From Rhodobacter sp. (lineage in GTDB: Bacteria; Pseudomonadota; Alphaproteobacteria; Rhodobacterales; Rhodobacteraceae): a stretch of 64,000 nt of DNA. The stretch spans positions 1 to 64,000 of the forward strand of contig JACKKE010000015.1 of the NCBI GenBank assembly GCA_020637595.1, given 5' to 3'. Positions 1 to 7,920 of this stretch are shown here, in pieces. Made by a program: the position numbers and the translations under genes. Position 1 is the first letter of the stretch. Each line of letters begins with the position of its first letter. The notes below the pieces were generated by a model that searched no databases, had not been told where the DNA came from, and worked only from the letters and a program-made list of their open reading frames with translations.

Positions 1-733
1 GCCAGGCCGCCGCGGCCATCGTGCACATGAAGGCAAAGAATGCGACCCACAGTCCGTGGGGCATGAACACGAAGGGCCGGAATCCGCCGTTGCGCATTGC
101 CTGGGCAAAGTCGTGCTGGAAAAACCCGTAGAGGCGGGTGTGCAGCTGCGGACTGAACCGGACCTCCCACAGCATCGGCAATGCATAGATCCCGGCGGCG
201 ACAATCAGCGCCAGCACGATTTCGCGGATCGCTTCCTCGCTGCGCAGAAGATCGCGCGCCAGAAAGAACGGCAGCATCAGGAATGCCTGTTGCGCCAGGG
301 CCGACACGGAATCGTAGATCCTGAGCCCGGGCAGCCCCCAGACCTCGAGCGCATTTGCGTCGACCAGCGTCATCGTGCCGAACCGGTCGATGCCAAAGCG
401 GATCGGTTCGAGGTTGGTCAGAACCGTGATTGCCGGGCTGACGATGAACAGCGCCAGCAGGATCCGCCCGGGCCAGCCGCGCGGCCACAGCTCGGGCATC
501 CGGCCCAGAACCACCATGCACGCGGCAAAGGCCATCAGATTGGGAATGGTTTCCTTGTTCAGCGCCGGCACGACCGGCAGGTCGATGGCGCTGACCTGCG
601 GCAGGAACATGTAGGCGCCGAGGATCGTCCAGATCAGCGCGCGTTCTTTTGGCATCAGCCGGAAAAAAAGCACCGTGACCAGCGGCCATCCCAGCAGGGC
701 CAGCAGCGCCGTGGTGTTGCCGATCTGGATCAT
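1..733 (-). CDS. O-antigen ligase/polymerase-like membrane protein (partial, 3' end outside window)
   Basis: Reading the complement from an ATG at 733 gives an uninterrupted frame of about 244 residues that runs off the left edge, so the C-terminal part is missing. The protein is strongly hydrophobic with several membrane segments (for example IWTILGAYMFLP, and WVAFFAFMCTMAAAA at the edge) and short loops such as RLYGFFQHDF and GGFRPFVFMPHG, which resemble the Wzy/WaaL/ExoQ type of O-antigen ligase or exopolysaccharide polymerase. It is divergent from the transferase at 930, and a shared role in surface polysaccharide assembly is inferred. A GTG start 27 bases further upstream (760) is possible. 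Function as polymerase rather than ligase cannot be decided from this fragment. Confidence 0.7.
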   Translation of the reverse strand, partial: MIQIGNTTALLALLGWPLVTVLFFRLMPKERALIWTILGAYMFLPQVSAIDLPVVPALNKETIPNLMAFAACMVVLGRMPELWPRGWPGRILLALFIVSPAITVLTNLEPIRFGIDRFGTMTLVDANALEVWGLPGLRIYDSVSALAQQAFLMLPFFLARDLLRSEEAIREIVLALIVAAGIYALPMLWEVRFSPQLHTRLYGFFQHDFAQAMRNGGFRPFVFMPHGLWVAFFAFMCTMAAAAW

Positions 734-864
734 CGCTGCCCGCCGTTCCGGCGCTGGGCCCACGTCCGTGGTGTCATTCGGTTGTCCGCTCTGCCTCATC
801 CGGGGCTGCCATTTCTCTTTGCGTGGCTTTTTTCCCGGAGTTTGCCAAATTTATACCAGATTGC

Positions 865-884
865 TGGGGCATTTGTCTGCCCCA
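865..884. promoter_or_regulatory. Inverted repeat between divergent polysaccharide genes
   Basis: TGGGGCA-TTTGTC-TGCCCCA is a perfect 7-base inverted repeat in the 196-base gap between the two divergent genes, about 45 bases upstream of the start at 930. There is no T-run, so an operator is more likely than a terminator. No regulator is identified. Confidence 0.35.
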
Positions 885-929
885 TGCGGCAGGGTAAGCC
901 GCCAAATGCGTCCAGAGTATGGGGGTTTC

Positions 930-1676
930 GTGGAGTTTTCCTTTCCGCCGCACCGAATTGCCGTGAACATGCCCGACGCCGCCTCGCTCTTGTCCGAGGT
1001 GCGGCGCAGGTTGAGCGCGGGGCAGGGTTTTGCCCTGGCGACGATCAATCTGGATCACCTCGTCAAGCTGGCGCGGGATCCTGCATTCCGCGAGATCTAT
1101 GCCGCGCAGGATCTGGTCTGCGCCGATGGCAATCCCATCGTCTGGCTGTCGAAACTGGCGCGCAAACCCGTCGAGCTGGTGCCGGGGTCCGACATGGTCG
1201 TGCCGCTGGCGTATCAGGCGGCGCGGGCCGGGGTTCCCGTCGCGCTGGTCGGTTCGACCGACGAGTCGCTTGCAGCCGCCGCCGAGGCGCTGACGGACAA
1301 GGTCGCGGGGCTGCAGATCGCCGCCCGCATTGCTCCGCCGATGGGGTTCGACCCGCAGGGCGCGGCCGCGGCGCAGATCCTCGATCAGGTCGACCAGTCC
1401 GGCGCGCGGCTGGTGTTCATCGCGCTGGGCGCCCCCAAGCAAGAGGCCTTTGCCGCCTTTGGCCGCGCCCGCACCCCGCAGATCGGCTTTGCCTCGATCG
1501 GTGCCGGGCTCGACTTTCTCGCGGGGCGGCAAACCCGCGCGCCGCACTGGGTCCGTGCCATCGCGATGGAGTGGCTCTGGCGGATGATGTCGAACCCGCG
1601 CCGGCTGGTGAAACGCTATGCCGAATGCGCGCTGATCCTGCCGGGGCAGGCGATCGAGGCCTGGCGCCAACGCTGA
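930..1676 (+). CDS. WecG/TagA/CpsF family glycosyltransferase
   Basis: Predicted 248-residue GT26-type transferase that adds a sugar (typically N-acetylmannosamine or a related residue) to a lipid-linked precursor at the cytoplasmic membrane face. Family features are visible: TINLDHLV near residue 33, CADGNPIVW, PGSDMV, and the late RLVFIALGAPKQE segment that is nearly invariant in the family, followed by a basic C-terminus (NPRRLVKRYAEC). The GTG at 930 is preferred because the frame upstream has no family similarity; an ATG at 969 is the alternative. It is divergent from the polymerase-like gene, which fits a polysaccharide locus. The acceptor and sugar cannot be told from sequence. Confidence 0.85.
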   Translation: MEFSFPPHRIAVNMPDAASLLSEVRRRLSAGQGFALATINLDHLVKLARDPAFREIYAAQDLVCADGNPIVWLSKLARKPVELVPGSDMVVPLAYQAARAGVPVALVGSTDESLAAAAEALTDKVAGLQIAARIAPPMGFDPQGAAAAQILDQVDQSGARLVFIALGAPKQEAFAAFGRARTPQIGFASIGAGLDFLAGRQTRAPHWVRAIAMEWLWRMMSNPRRLVKRYAECALILPGQAIEAWRQR

Positions 1677-1761
1677 ACCCGCGATGCGAATTTGCATCAA
1701 GCGCCCTTGGCCGTTCGGAACCTTGTTGCTAGGTTCCGAACTGGTTCAACAGGAGTTTTCG

Positions 1762-2940
1762 ATGCGTCTTTCCCTTCTCGCCGGTGTCCTGGCCACAGTC
1801 ATTTCCGCACCCCTTTCCGCGCAAACCCCCTGCGGCGGCGACTGGTCGTCGTTTATGAACGGGCTGGCCAGCGAAGCCGTGCGCAACGGCATCCCGCAGG
1901 ACGTGGCGCAACGGTTCTTCAGCCGGCTTCGGCAGGATTCCGAGGTTCTGCGTCGTGATCGCGCGCAGGGGTTCTTTCAGCGCCCGTTTGTCGATTTCTC
2001 GCGTCGCCTGATCAGCCAGAACCGGCTGGACCGCGCGCGGCAGATGCTGAACCAGCAGTCGCGGCTGTTTCAGGTGCTGCAGCAGAACTATGGCGTCTCT
2101 CCCGGGGTAATGCTGTCCTTCCTGGCGTTCGAGACCGATTTTGGTGCCTTCCAGGGCGACATCAACACCGCCAACGCGCTGGCGACCCTGGCGCATGACT
2201 GCCGCCGGCCGGAAATCTTCCGCCCGCAGATCCTCGCCTTTGCCGAGCTTTACCGCCGGGGAGAGCTGGATCCGGCGACGACGCAGGGTGCCTGGGCCGG
2301 CGAGATCGGCATGGTGCAGATGCTGCCGCGCGACATCCTGAACCTCGGGGTCGACGGCGATGGCGACGGGCATGTCGATCTGCGGGGGTCACTGCCCGAC
2401 GCGGTGCTTTCGGGTGCGGCGCTGCTGCGTCATCACGGCTGGCAGCCGAACCAGCCCTGGCTGCAGGAGGTGGCGATCCCGCAGGGGCTCGACCTCAGTC
2501 AGACCGGGCTGCGCACACAACTGTCGGTCAGCCAGTGGGAGCGCCTGGGCGTGCGCCCGGCGCATGGCAGCCTGCCGTCGGGGAATCTGCGCGCCTCGGT
2601 GATCCTGCCGCAAGGCTATCGCGGGCCGGCCTTTATGATCTTCGACAATTTCCGCGTGTTGTTCGACTGGAACCAGTCGTTCACCTACGTCACCACCGCC
2701 GCGTATTTCGCCACCCGGATCGAGGGAGCGCCGGTCTATGACGCGGGCAACCCCGATGCCGGGCTGGACCAGAACCAGATGCGCGACCTCCAGCGCCGGC
2801 TGCAGGGGCAGGGGTTCGACGTGGGAGCGATCGACGGCATTCTGGGTGCCGGCACCCGCGCCGCGGTGCAGGACATGCAGCAACGGCTCGGCCTGCCCGC
2901 TGACGGCTGGCCCACGCCCGAACTGCTGCGCCGCTTCTGA
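1762..2940 (+). CDS. Lytic murein transglycosylase (MltB type, SLT_2 fold) with peptidoglycan-binding domain
   Basis: Predicted 392-residue periplasmic enzyme that cleaves the MurNAc-GlcNAc bond of peptidoglycan with formation of 1,6-anhydroMurNAc. A cleaved Sec signal (MRLSLLAGVLATVISAPLSA) precedes the catalytic domain. The segment LAFETDFG holds the expected catalytic glutamate, and EIGMVQMLPRDIL matches the second conserved block of the family. The last ~65 residues (MRDLQRRLQGQGFDVGAIDG onward) form a PG_binding_1 domain. The ATG at 1762 is chosen because AGGAG lies six bases upstream and the signal peptide starts there. There is no lipobox, so this is a soluble rather than lipoprotein form. 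Confidence 0.9.
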   Translation: MRLSLLAGVLATVISAPLSAQTPCGGDWSSFMNGLASEAVRNGIPQDVAQRFFSRLRQDSEVLRRDRAQGFFQRPFVDFSRRLISQNRLDRARQMLNQQSRLFQVLQQNYGVSPGVMLSFLAFETDFGAFQGDINTANALATLAHDCRRPEIFRPQILAFAELYRRGELDPATTQGAWAGEIGMVQMLPRDILNLGVDGDGDGHVDLRGSLPDAVLSGAALLRHHGWQPNQPWLQEVAIPQGLDLSQTGLRTQLSVSQWERLGVRPAHGSLPSGNLRASVILPQGYRGPAFMIFDNFRVLFDWNQSFTYVTTAAYFATRIEGAPVYDAGNPDAGLDQNQMRDLQRRLQGQGFDVGAIDGILGAGTRAAVQDMQQRLGLPADGWPTPELLRRF

Positions 2941-3047
2941 GCGGGCGAAGAATCCACCTGCGCCGCGCTTTCTGCTTGCGGCGCAGGCCCAGCCCTCCAT
3001 AATCGCGGCGGGATGGTTTTTATCTGACAAGACAGGGAGACTACCGA

Positions 3048-3389
3048 ATGGGACGTCGCGACGAACTGATCGCCAAATACGCCGATGACCTGCGCAACAA
3101 GTGCGGGATGGAGCCTGACATGGCCCTTCTGACCAAGGTCACGATCGGCTGCGGCCCGTCGATCTATGACGCTGACGCTGCCACCGTTGCCGCCACGCAA
3201 CCCGGCGAGATCGAGACCGTCAAGAAGAACTATCTGATGAAGAAGCTGGGGCTGGCCGACGGTCCGGCACTGGACGAGGCGATCAGCGCGGTGATCGAGA
3301 CCTATGGCAAGTCCGAGCGCAACAAGTATCGGGCGGTGGTCTATTACATGCTGTGCAAGCATTTCGGCAAAGAGTCGGTCTATGCCTGA
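3048..3389 (+). CDS. DUF2853 family protein
   Basis: Small 113-residue soluble protein starting MGRRDELIAKYADDL, with the mostly helical, lysine-rich layout of DUF2853 (a family known mainly from proteobacteria, with solved structure but no established function). AGGGAG lies about nine bases before the ATG. The gene stands alone, followed by a strong inverted repeat at 3397-3427. No catalytic motif is seen and I do not assign a function. Confidence 0.8.
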   Translation: MGRRDELIAKYADDLRNKCGMEPDMALLTKVTIGCGPSIYDADAATVAATQPGEIETVKKNYLMKKLGLADGPALDEAISAVIETYGKSERNKYRAVVYYMLCKHFGKESVYA

Positions 3390-3396
3390 CCGGCCG

Positions 3397-3427
3397 GTCC
3401 GCGGCATTTGAACCAAAAGCCGCGGAC
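3397..3427 (+). terminator. Hairpin downstream of the DUF2853 gene
   Basis: GTCCGCGGC and GCCGCGGAC form a perfect 9-base stem around a 13-base loop, eight bases after the stop codon. There is no following T-run, so factor-independent termination is uncertain; it may act as an mRNA 3' end stabiliser. Confidence 0.45.
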
Positions 3428-3530
3428 TATGCCTTTGCCTGACGCGCGGCACTGTGGCAGGGTGACGTCATGGGCCAGGATGGCCCGGGACATATCCGGT
3501 TTCACGTGTGGTGCGAAGGGCACGTGGGAA

Positions 3531-3563
3531 GATGGGGGGTTCCGGGTCTCGGGGCCCCCCATC
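3531..3563 (+). terminator. G-rich hairpin followed by short T-run
   Basis: GATGGGGGG and CCCCCCATC form a perfect 9-base stem with a 15-base loop, followed by CGTTTTC. It sits in the 269-base gap between the DUF2853 gene and the ArsR-type gene, 95 bases before the latter, so it could end upstream transcription or lie in the leader of the regulator. Apart from the two hairpins I see nothing else in this gap. Confidence 0.4.
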
Positions 3564-3658
3564 CGTTTTCAGATATCCATTGAGCCGCTGCCGACGCTTC
3601 GGTCGCCGGCGAACCCTTGGCGCTGGGCGCGCGGTCAGCCTTGGCCTAGACTGGCGCT

Positions 3659-4324
3659 ATGAGCACCGAACCCAGACTGGATATCGTCGGGGCCGCGCTG
3701 GCGGATCCCAGTCGCGCGCGAATCCTGTGCGCGCTGATGGATGGGCGGGCGTTTACCAACAAGGAACTGGCGCTGGCAGGCGGGGTCACGCCGCAGACCG
3801 CCAGCGCACATCTCAGGCGGTTGGAGGGGGCGGGACTGACGCAATCCCTGCGCAGCGGGCGGCATGTCTATCACCGTCTGGCGGGAGAACAGGTCGCTGC
3901 CGCTCTCGAAGCCCTGTCTGCGCTGTCACCGACGGACCACCTGCGCCGCGCCGGGGGCGATATCGGTGCGGCGCGGAGCTGTTATAATCACCTTGCCGGG
4001 CGGCTGGGAGTGGCGATGACCGGCCGGCTGGCCGAGATGGCAGTGATCGACCTTGCCGATGGTTCGCCGCGCGCCGGGACTGCCCTGGTCAGGTTCTGCA
4101 CGGATCTGGGGATTGCACAGCCGCGTGGTGCGGTGGGCGGATTGTGCCTCGACTGGACCGAGCGGAGGCACCACCTTTCGGGACCGTTGGCCACGGCGAT
4201 CCTGGCGCGGATGCTGGAACAGGGATGGCTGCAGCGGCGGGTCGACAGCCGCGCGCTGGCGATTACACCGGCGGGGCAGGCGGCCCTTGCACGGTATTTC
4301 GGGCTGGAACACTTCGACCTGTGA
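3659..4324 (+). CDS. ArsR-family winged-helix transcriptional regulator with long C-terminal extension
   Basis: Predicted 221-residue regulator. Residues ~8-90 form an ArsR-type winged helix (LADPSRARILCALMDGRAFT, then ELALAGGVTPQTASAHLRRLE as the recognition region). The C-terminal ~110 residues are not part of a standard ArsR protein and end with a stretch (ILARMLEQGWLQRR, then ITPAGQAAL) that reads like a second winged-helix fold. No ArsR-type paired cysteine metal site (ELCVCDL) is present, so metal sensing is not supported. It is unlinked to an obvious target; the next gene is a NIF3/CutA-like protein 66 bases away. Confidence 0.8.
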   Translation: MSTEPRLDIVGAALADPSRARILCALMDGRAFTNKELALAGGVTPQTASAHLRRLEGAGLTQSLRSGRHVYHRLAGEQVAAALEALSALSPTDHLRRAGGDIGAARSCYNHLAGRLGVAMTGRLAEMAVIDLADGSPRAGTALVRFCTDLGIAQPRGAVGGLCLDWTERRHHLSGPLATAILARMLEQGWLQRRVDSRALAITPAGQAALARYFGLEHFDL

Positions 4325-4390
4325 CGAACCGATCCACAGGCACGGGGGCCACGCGGTCGTCTATCCTGACTCCAGCACAGGAGGCCTGCC

Positions 4391-4819
4391 ATGATCCGAA
4401 CCACCCCCCGTTTCACCACCCAGACCGGATACCGCGTGACTGTCGAGATTCCCGAACCCGAGGCGTTGCGCCTGTTGGCGGCGATCGAGGCCGCGGACCC
4501 GCTGATCTGGGGCGATTATGACCGGGTGAGTTTCACGTCGACCCCCGGGGTGCAGCGGTTTCGTGCGCTGGGCACAGGGCGAAATGCAGCGACCGAGAAC
4601 CGGGTTTCGGTGCCCTGCGTCGAAGTGCGGTTCTTTGTGTCGGAAGGGGCGGTTGAGGCGGTGCTCGACGCGATCCATGAGGCCCACCCGTATGAAGAGC
4701 CGGTGGTTCTGGTGGAACGCTGCCTGCGGACGCTGCATGTGCGCGGCAGCGACGAGGACAACCCGAACCGTTTCTGGAACCGACCGGCGGCAGACTGGGT
4801 GCCACCCCAGCATCGCTAG
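4391..4819 (+). CDS. NIF3/YqfO insert-domain-like (CutA-fold) protein
   Basis: Predicted 142-residue protein. The part from VPCVEVRFFVSEG to HPYEEPVVLVERC carries the HPYEEP signature of the CutA/PII-like domain inserted in YqfO-type NIF3 proteins; here it is found as a stand-alone unit without the flanking NIF3 metal-binding domains. The stand-alone family is common in proteobacteria and has no agreed function. AGGAGG lies seven bases before the ATG. The 3' end overlaps by four bases the convergent sulfotransferase gene. Confidence 0.7.
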   Translation: MIRTTPRFTTQTGYRVTVEIPEPEALRLLAAIEAADPLIWGDYDRVSFTSTPGVQRFRALGTGRNAATENRVSVPCVEVRFFVSEGAVEAVLDAIHEAHPYEEPVVLVERCLRTLHVRGSDEDNPNRFWNRPAADWVPPQHR

Positions 4820-6219
4820 TCCGTGGTGAACCCGAAGCTGGCATAGTCGCGAGCATAGGCGGTTCTACACAGATCCATCACCTCGTCATCGGCAATGAGC
4901 GTGAGGGGGTGTGGGGCCGTTTCGGGGGCCGGGGCAAAGACCGGCCCTTCGGACAGGCCTGCGCGGCGGGCCAGCCAACGCAGATCCTCGGCCAGGGTCT
5001 CCTCGCGCAGCACGGCGTCGGGTGTCATCACCTGCGCATAGCCGTCGAGGTTCGCGGCCTGTGTCGCCCACATCGGCCAGGGCGGCATCCCGGTCTGACC
5101 GGAAATGCTGGCCCGGGCAAACCGCAGGAACGCCTTGAACGCCGCACGATGGGTGTCGGGCGTCATCACCGCGCCGGGCTCGGGCAGATCGGCGGCAAAG
5201 AGGCGGTTCATGTGTTCGCGCACCGGGCCGAAATCGCCGGTCAGCACCTTGCGGCAGAAGGTGTCATGCGCCCGTTTCAACGGATGGCGCAGAACCGTGA
5301 AGCTGCGAAACCCGGGATGCGCCCGTCGCCAATCGGTCAACCGCGCCGCGTCGAAATCCCCGGGCAGATCGGCCGGTTGCACGCCATCGAGCGCCGCCAG
5401 CCAGTCGATCACTGCCCCCTCGGGTGCGCCGCGCATCGGCAGGAACAACAAGGGCGCACGCAGCCCACCGCGCACCGCCGCCAGCAAAGGTCCGCGCCGG
5501 ACCTCGAAATTCGGCGTCCGGCCCAGGCCGAACCGGTCGATCCGCGCCAGCCCCGCCGCCAGATCCTGCGGGTTCTCCAGCTTTTGCGCGATCGGCTCGG
5601 GGTTTTGCTTTTTCACCGTGCGCGGCAGGTCCGTGATCCGCGCGGGCACACCCAGCCAGCGCGCCAGCCCGTTCAGCACATCGAGGTCGTTCAGATCATC
5701 ATAGCCGATGTAAAATGCCGTCTGCCCGGTGGTCTGCAGCGCGTGCAGGATTTCAATCTGCGTCGCCTGGGTCTGCGCGACATGGGTTTCGAACTCGACC
5801 CCGTCGAAGCGCACGGTCGAGGCCTTGCGGTGCACCACATTGCCCAGCCGCCATTGCCCGGTCGCCGCCGCGATCTTGCGGCTGACATAGCTGTCCAGCG
5901 GGTTGCGGGTCAGCACGATCTTGGCGCAGGCGGTATCGGCCAGCACATGCTGGCGGATGCGTGGGTCGTGGTCGTGGAACAGTCGGAACCCCACCATCCG
6001 CCCGCCGCCGGCCCGCGCGGCGTTCAGCAGCCGCCAGGGGTCATCCTCGCGCTGGGAATAGCTGACGCCCAGGAACTCATGCGTGCCGGCGGTGTTGATG
6101 AAGGCCGGGTTGAACAGCTCGCCGTGGCATTCGATCCCGTCAAAGGCGTTGAGGTTCGATTCCAGCAGATTCGATCCGGTGCGCATCTCGGCGAGGATCA
6201 CGAAATACTCGAAAGCCAT
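4816..6219 (-). CDS. Two-domain sulfotransferase (NodH/Stf0-like plus Sulfotransfer_2-like half)
   Basis: Predicted 467-residue cytosolic sulfotransferase that would move sulfate from PAPS to a carbohydrate. The N-terminal half has the 5'-phosphosulfate loop RTGSN at residues 13-17 and the 3'-phosphate motif TRNPLDSYVS at ~104-113. A second sulfotransferase-like half starts near residue 255: it keeps a 3'-phosphate motif (LRHPLKRAHDTF at ~310-321), but the position of its 5' loop reads LPMRGAPEG instead of a PKTGGTS-type loop, so only the first half looks able to bind PAPS fully. It is the last gene of a minus-strand run with two GT2 genes and a GT14 gene, three bases after the latter, which points to sulfation of a surface polysaccharide. 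Confidence 0.82.
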   Translation of the reverse strand: MAFEYFVILAEMRTGSNLLESNLNAFDGIECHGELFNPAFINTAGTHEFLGVSYSQREDDPWRLLNAARAGGGRMVGFRLFHDHDPRIRQHVLADTACAKIVLTRNPLDSYVSRKIAAATGQWRLGNVVHRKASTVRFDGVEFETHVAQTQATQIEILHALQTTGQTAFYIGYDDLNDLDVLNGLARWLGVPARITDLPRTVKKQNPEPIAQKLENPQDLAAGLARIDRFGLGRTPNFEVRRGPLLAAVRGGLRAPLLFLPMRGAPEGAVIDWLAALDGVQPADLPGDFDAARLTDWRRAHPGFRSFTVLRHPLKRAHDTFCRKVLTGDFGPVREHMNRLFAADLPEPGAVMTPDTHRAAFKAFLRFARASISGQTGMPPWPMWATQAANLDGYAQVMTPDAVLREETLAEDLRWLARRAGLSEGPVFAPAPETAPHPLTLIADDEVMDLCRTAYARDYASFGFTTD

Positions 6220-6222
6220 GCG

Positions 6223-7920
6223 TCACTTCATCCGGTGTGAGGGATCGGGACTGACCGGACCCAGCGGGAAATCGCCCATCAGCACCGGTTGCATGCCCTG
6301 GTTGCGCAGCTCCTGCAGGAAGCTGCCAAAGCCCGACAAGTCGACCAGATCGGGGATACGGATCAGCCGGGCCTGGGAATGCGGGGCGATTTCGTCAAAC
6401 AACATATGCAAGGGCTCGGCCGGGTTTTCCAGAAACTCGGCCATCGTCCAGATGCGGATCCGGGCGCGGACATGCGGCGATTGCAGGATCTCCAGCTGCT
6501 GCATCTCGATCCGCTGCAGCCGCGCTGCCTCGCGCCGGATCTGCGCGAAATCGCGCCCCGAGCGGTAGAGCGGCACTGCCCAGGCGCCGGAAATGACCGA
6601 GATCTGCGCGTTGGAATCGGCGGCCATGAACCACAGCAGGTCAAAACCCTTGCCCTGGGTGTCGCCCGGTCCGAACTGAAAGCACTGGCGCTCGCCCCGG
6701 GTGGCCCACAGCAGGTTGGTCAGAAAGGCCCGGGGGTTATAGTCGCGCAGGGTCGCACTGTCCGAAAGCCCGCCCGCGAACACCTTTTCCCGGCCCGCGA
6801 ACTCGGCCTTGTGCGGGGCAAAGAGATGGCCGTGCACCCGGCAATTCGCCACTGCGGTCAGCCAGCCCTCGAAATCCTGGAACACCTCGGAGAAGCCCTG
6901 GAACACGGAATAGGGCTCGGCCGTTTTGCCGTTCTCGCGGTTCTTCACCGGAAACCGGCTGGCCATGTAAAGCCCCGCCCGCCCGCGGATGCGCTGGGCG
7001 GTGGCGCGGGCGAAATGGCGGTCGATGCGGCTGGGTTGCGGCTCGGCATCGGAGACCGACCCTTCACGCGGGGTCAGGAAATGATCATAGAGTCGCCCGG
7101 CCCCCGGCCAGACCTTGCGCGCCATGAAGCAGTCCGAGCGCCGCAACAGCTGCAGATGGTCGTCATAGAACACATGCGGCCGGCCTTGGTGGTCGAACTT
7201 GCCCAGAGTCAAAGACCGGCTTTCGACCTTGCGCCCGTGCAGCCGCACGAGGGTCTGGAAATAGCTCTCGTCCGGGATCCAGACACGGCGGAAATAGCGG
7301 TCGTAATGCGGGCGCATCGGGTCGCGCAGGATCAGGTCCAGCGTCTCGCGGGTCAGGCACCACCATTGCGAGCCGATATGCGGGTCGATCCCGTCGGGGA
7401 TATCGCGGTTGATCCGAAGCAGGCGCTGCAGGTCCACCGTGCGGTCGAACAGCCATTTGCGCCGCTTGAAGGCAAAGGGGAACCACAGGCTGAAGCGTTC
7501 TTCGCTCAGGCCTCCCTTGGTCCAGTTCACATCGGCCACGTTCACCGATTCGATGAAATCGGTGTCGGGATGGCGCTCAAGCCAGGTGGCCAGATCGGCG
7601 ATCGGTCGCAGGGGCAGGCAGGCGCCGGACATCGCATAGACGTTCTGCACCTGGGGGAAGTCGTCGAGCAGCTGCCGTGCGGCGGTCTGCATCGCCGCAA
7701 CCAGCGACCAGGTGCCCCACTCGCCGCGATGCCGGCGGCAGAACCGCACATCGGGCAGGTCGGCCAGTGCGGCGGTCAGGCGGGCGTGCTGCGCAGCGGG
7801 AACGCGGGCGTCGACATGGATCACCACCGGACTGCCGGCCTGCGCAACAAACCGCGCGACCTGCGCCGCGCGGTCCAGCGCAGTGTGCACCAGCATGACG
7901 AAGCCCAGCCGCGCGCTCAT
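6223..7920 (-). CDS. GT14 Core-2/I-branching glycosyltransferase with C-terminal DUF5928-type domain
   Basis: Predicted 565-residue protein. The first ~300 residues match the GT14 'Branch' family (beta-1,6-N-acetylglucosaminyl- or xylosyltransferase): GFVMLVHTALDRAAQV, VVIHVDARV, YAMSGACLPLRPI, GSQWWCLTRETLD and WIPDESYFQTL. The remaining ~260 residues form the domain usually found fused to this enzyme in Rhodobacterales (DUF5928), function unknown. The ATG at 7920 overlaps the stop of the upstream gene as ATGA, indicating translational coupling. An upstream in-frame start at 7998 would lie deep inside the preceding gene and is rejected. Confidence 0.83.
   Translation of the reverse strand: MSARLGFVMLVHTALDRAAQVARFVAQAGSPVVIHVDARVPAAQHARLTAALADLPDVRFCRRHRGEWGTWSLVAAMQTAARQLLDDFPQVQNVYAMSGACLPLRPIADLATWLERHPDTDFIESVNVADVNWTKGGLSEERFSLWFPFAFKRRKWLFDRTVDLQRLLRINRDIPDGIDPHIGSQWWCLTRETLDLILRDPMRPHYDRYFRRVWIPDESYFQTLVRLHGRKVESRSLTLGKFDHQGRPHVFYDDHLQLLRRSDCFMARKVWPGAGRLYDHFLTPREGSVSDAEPQPSRIDRHFARATAQRIRGRAGLYMASRFPVKNRENGKTAEPYSVFQGFSEVFQDFEGWLTAVANCRVHGHLFAPHKAEFAGREKVFAGGLSDSATLRDYNPRAFLTNLLWATRGERQCFQFGPGDTQGKGFDLLWFMAADSNAQISVISGAWAVPLYRSGRDFAQIRREAARLQRIEMQQLEILQSPHVRARIRIWTMAEFLENPAEPLHMLFDEIAPHSQARLIRIPDLVDLSGFGSFLQELRNQGMQPVLMGDFPLGPVSPDPSHRMK

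Noticed and set aside
56..1732. A 558-codon plus-strand open frame
   Set aside because: It is antisense to the membrane protein at 1-733 and out of frame with the WecG-type gene; its composition is arginine/glutamine rich without any domain.
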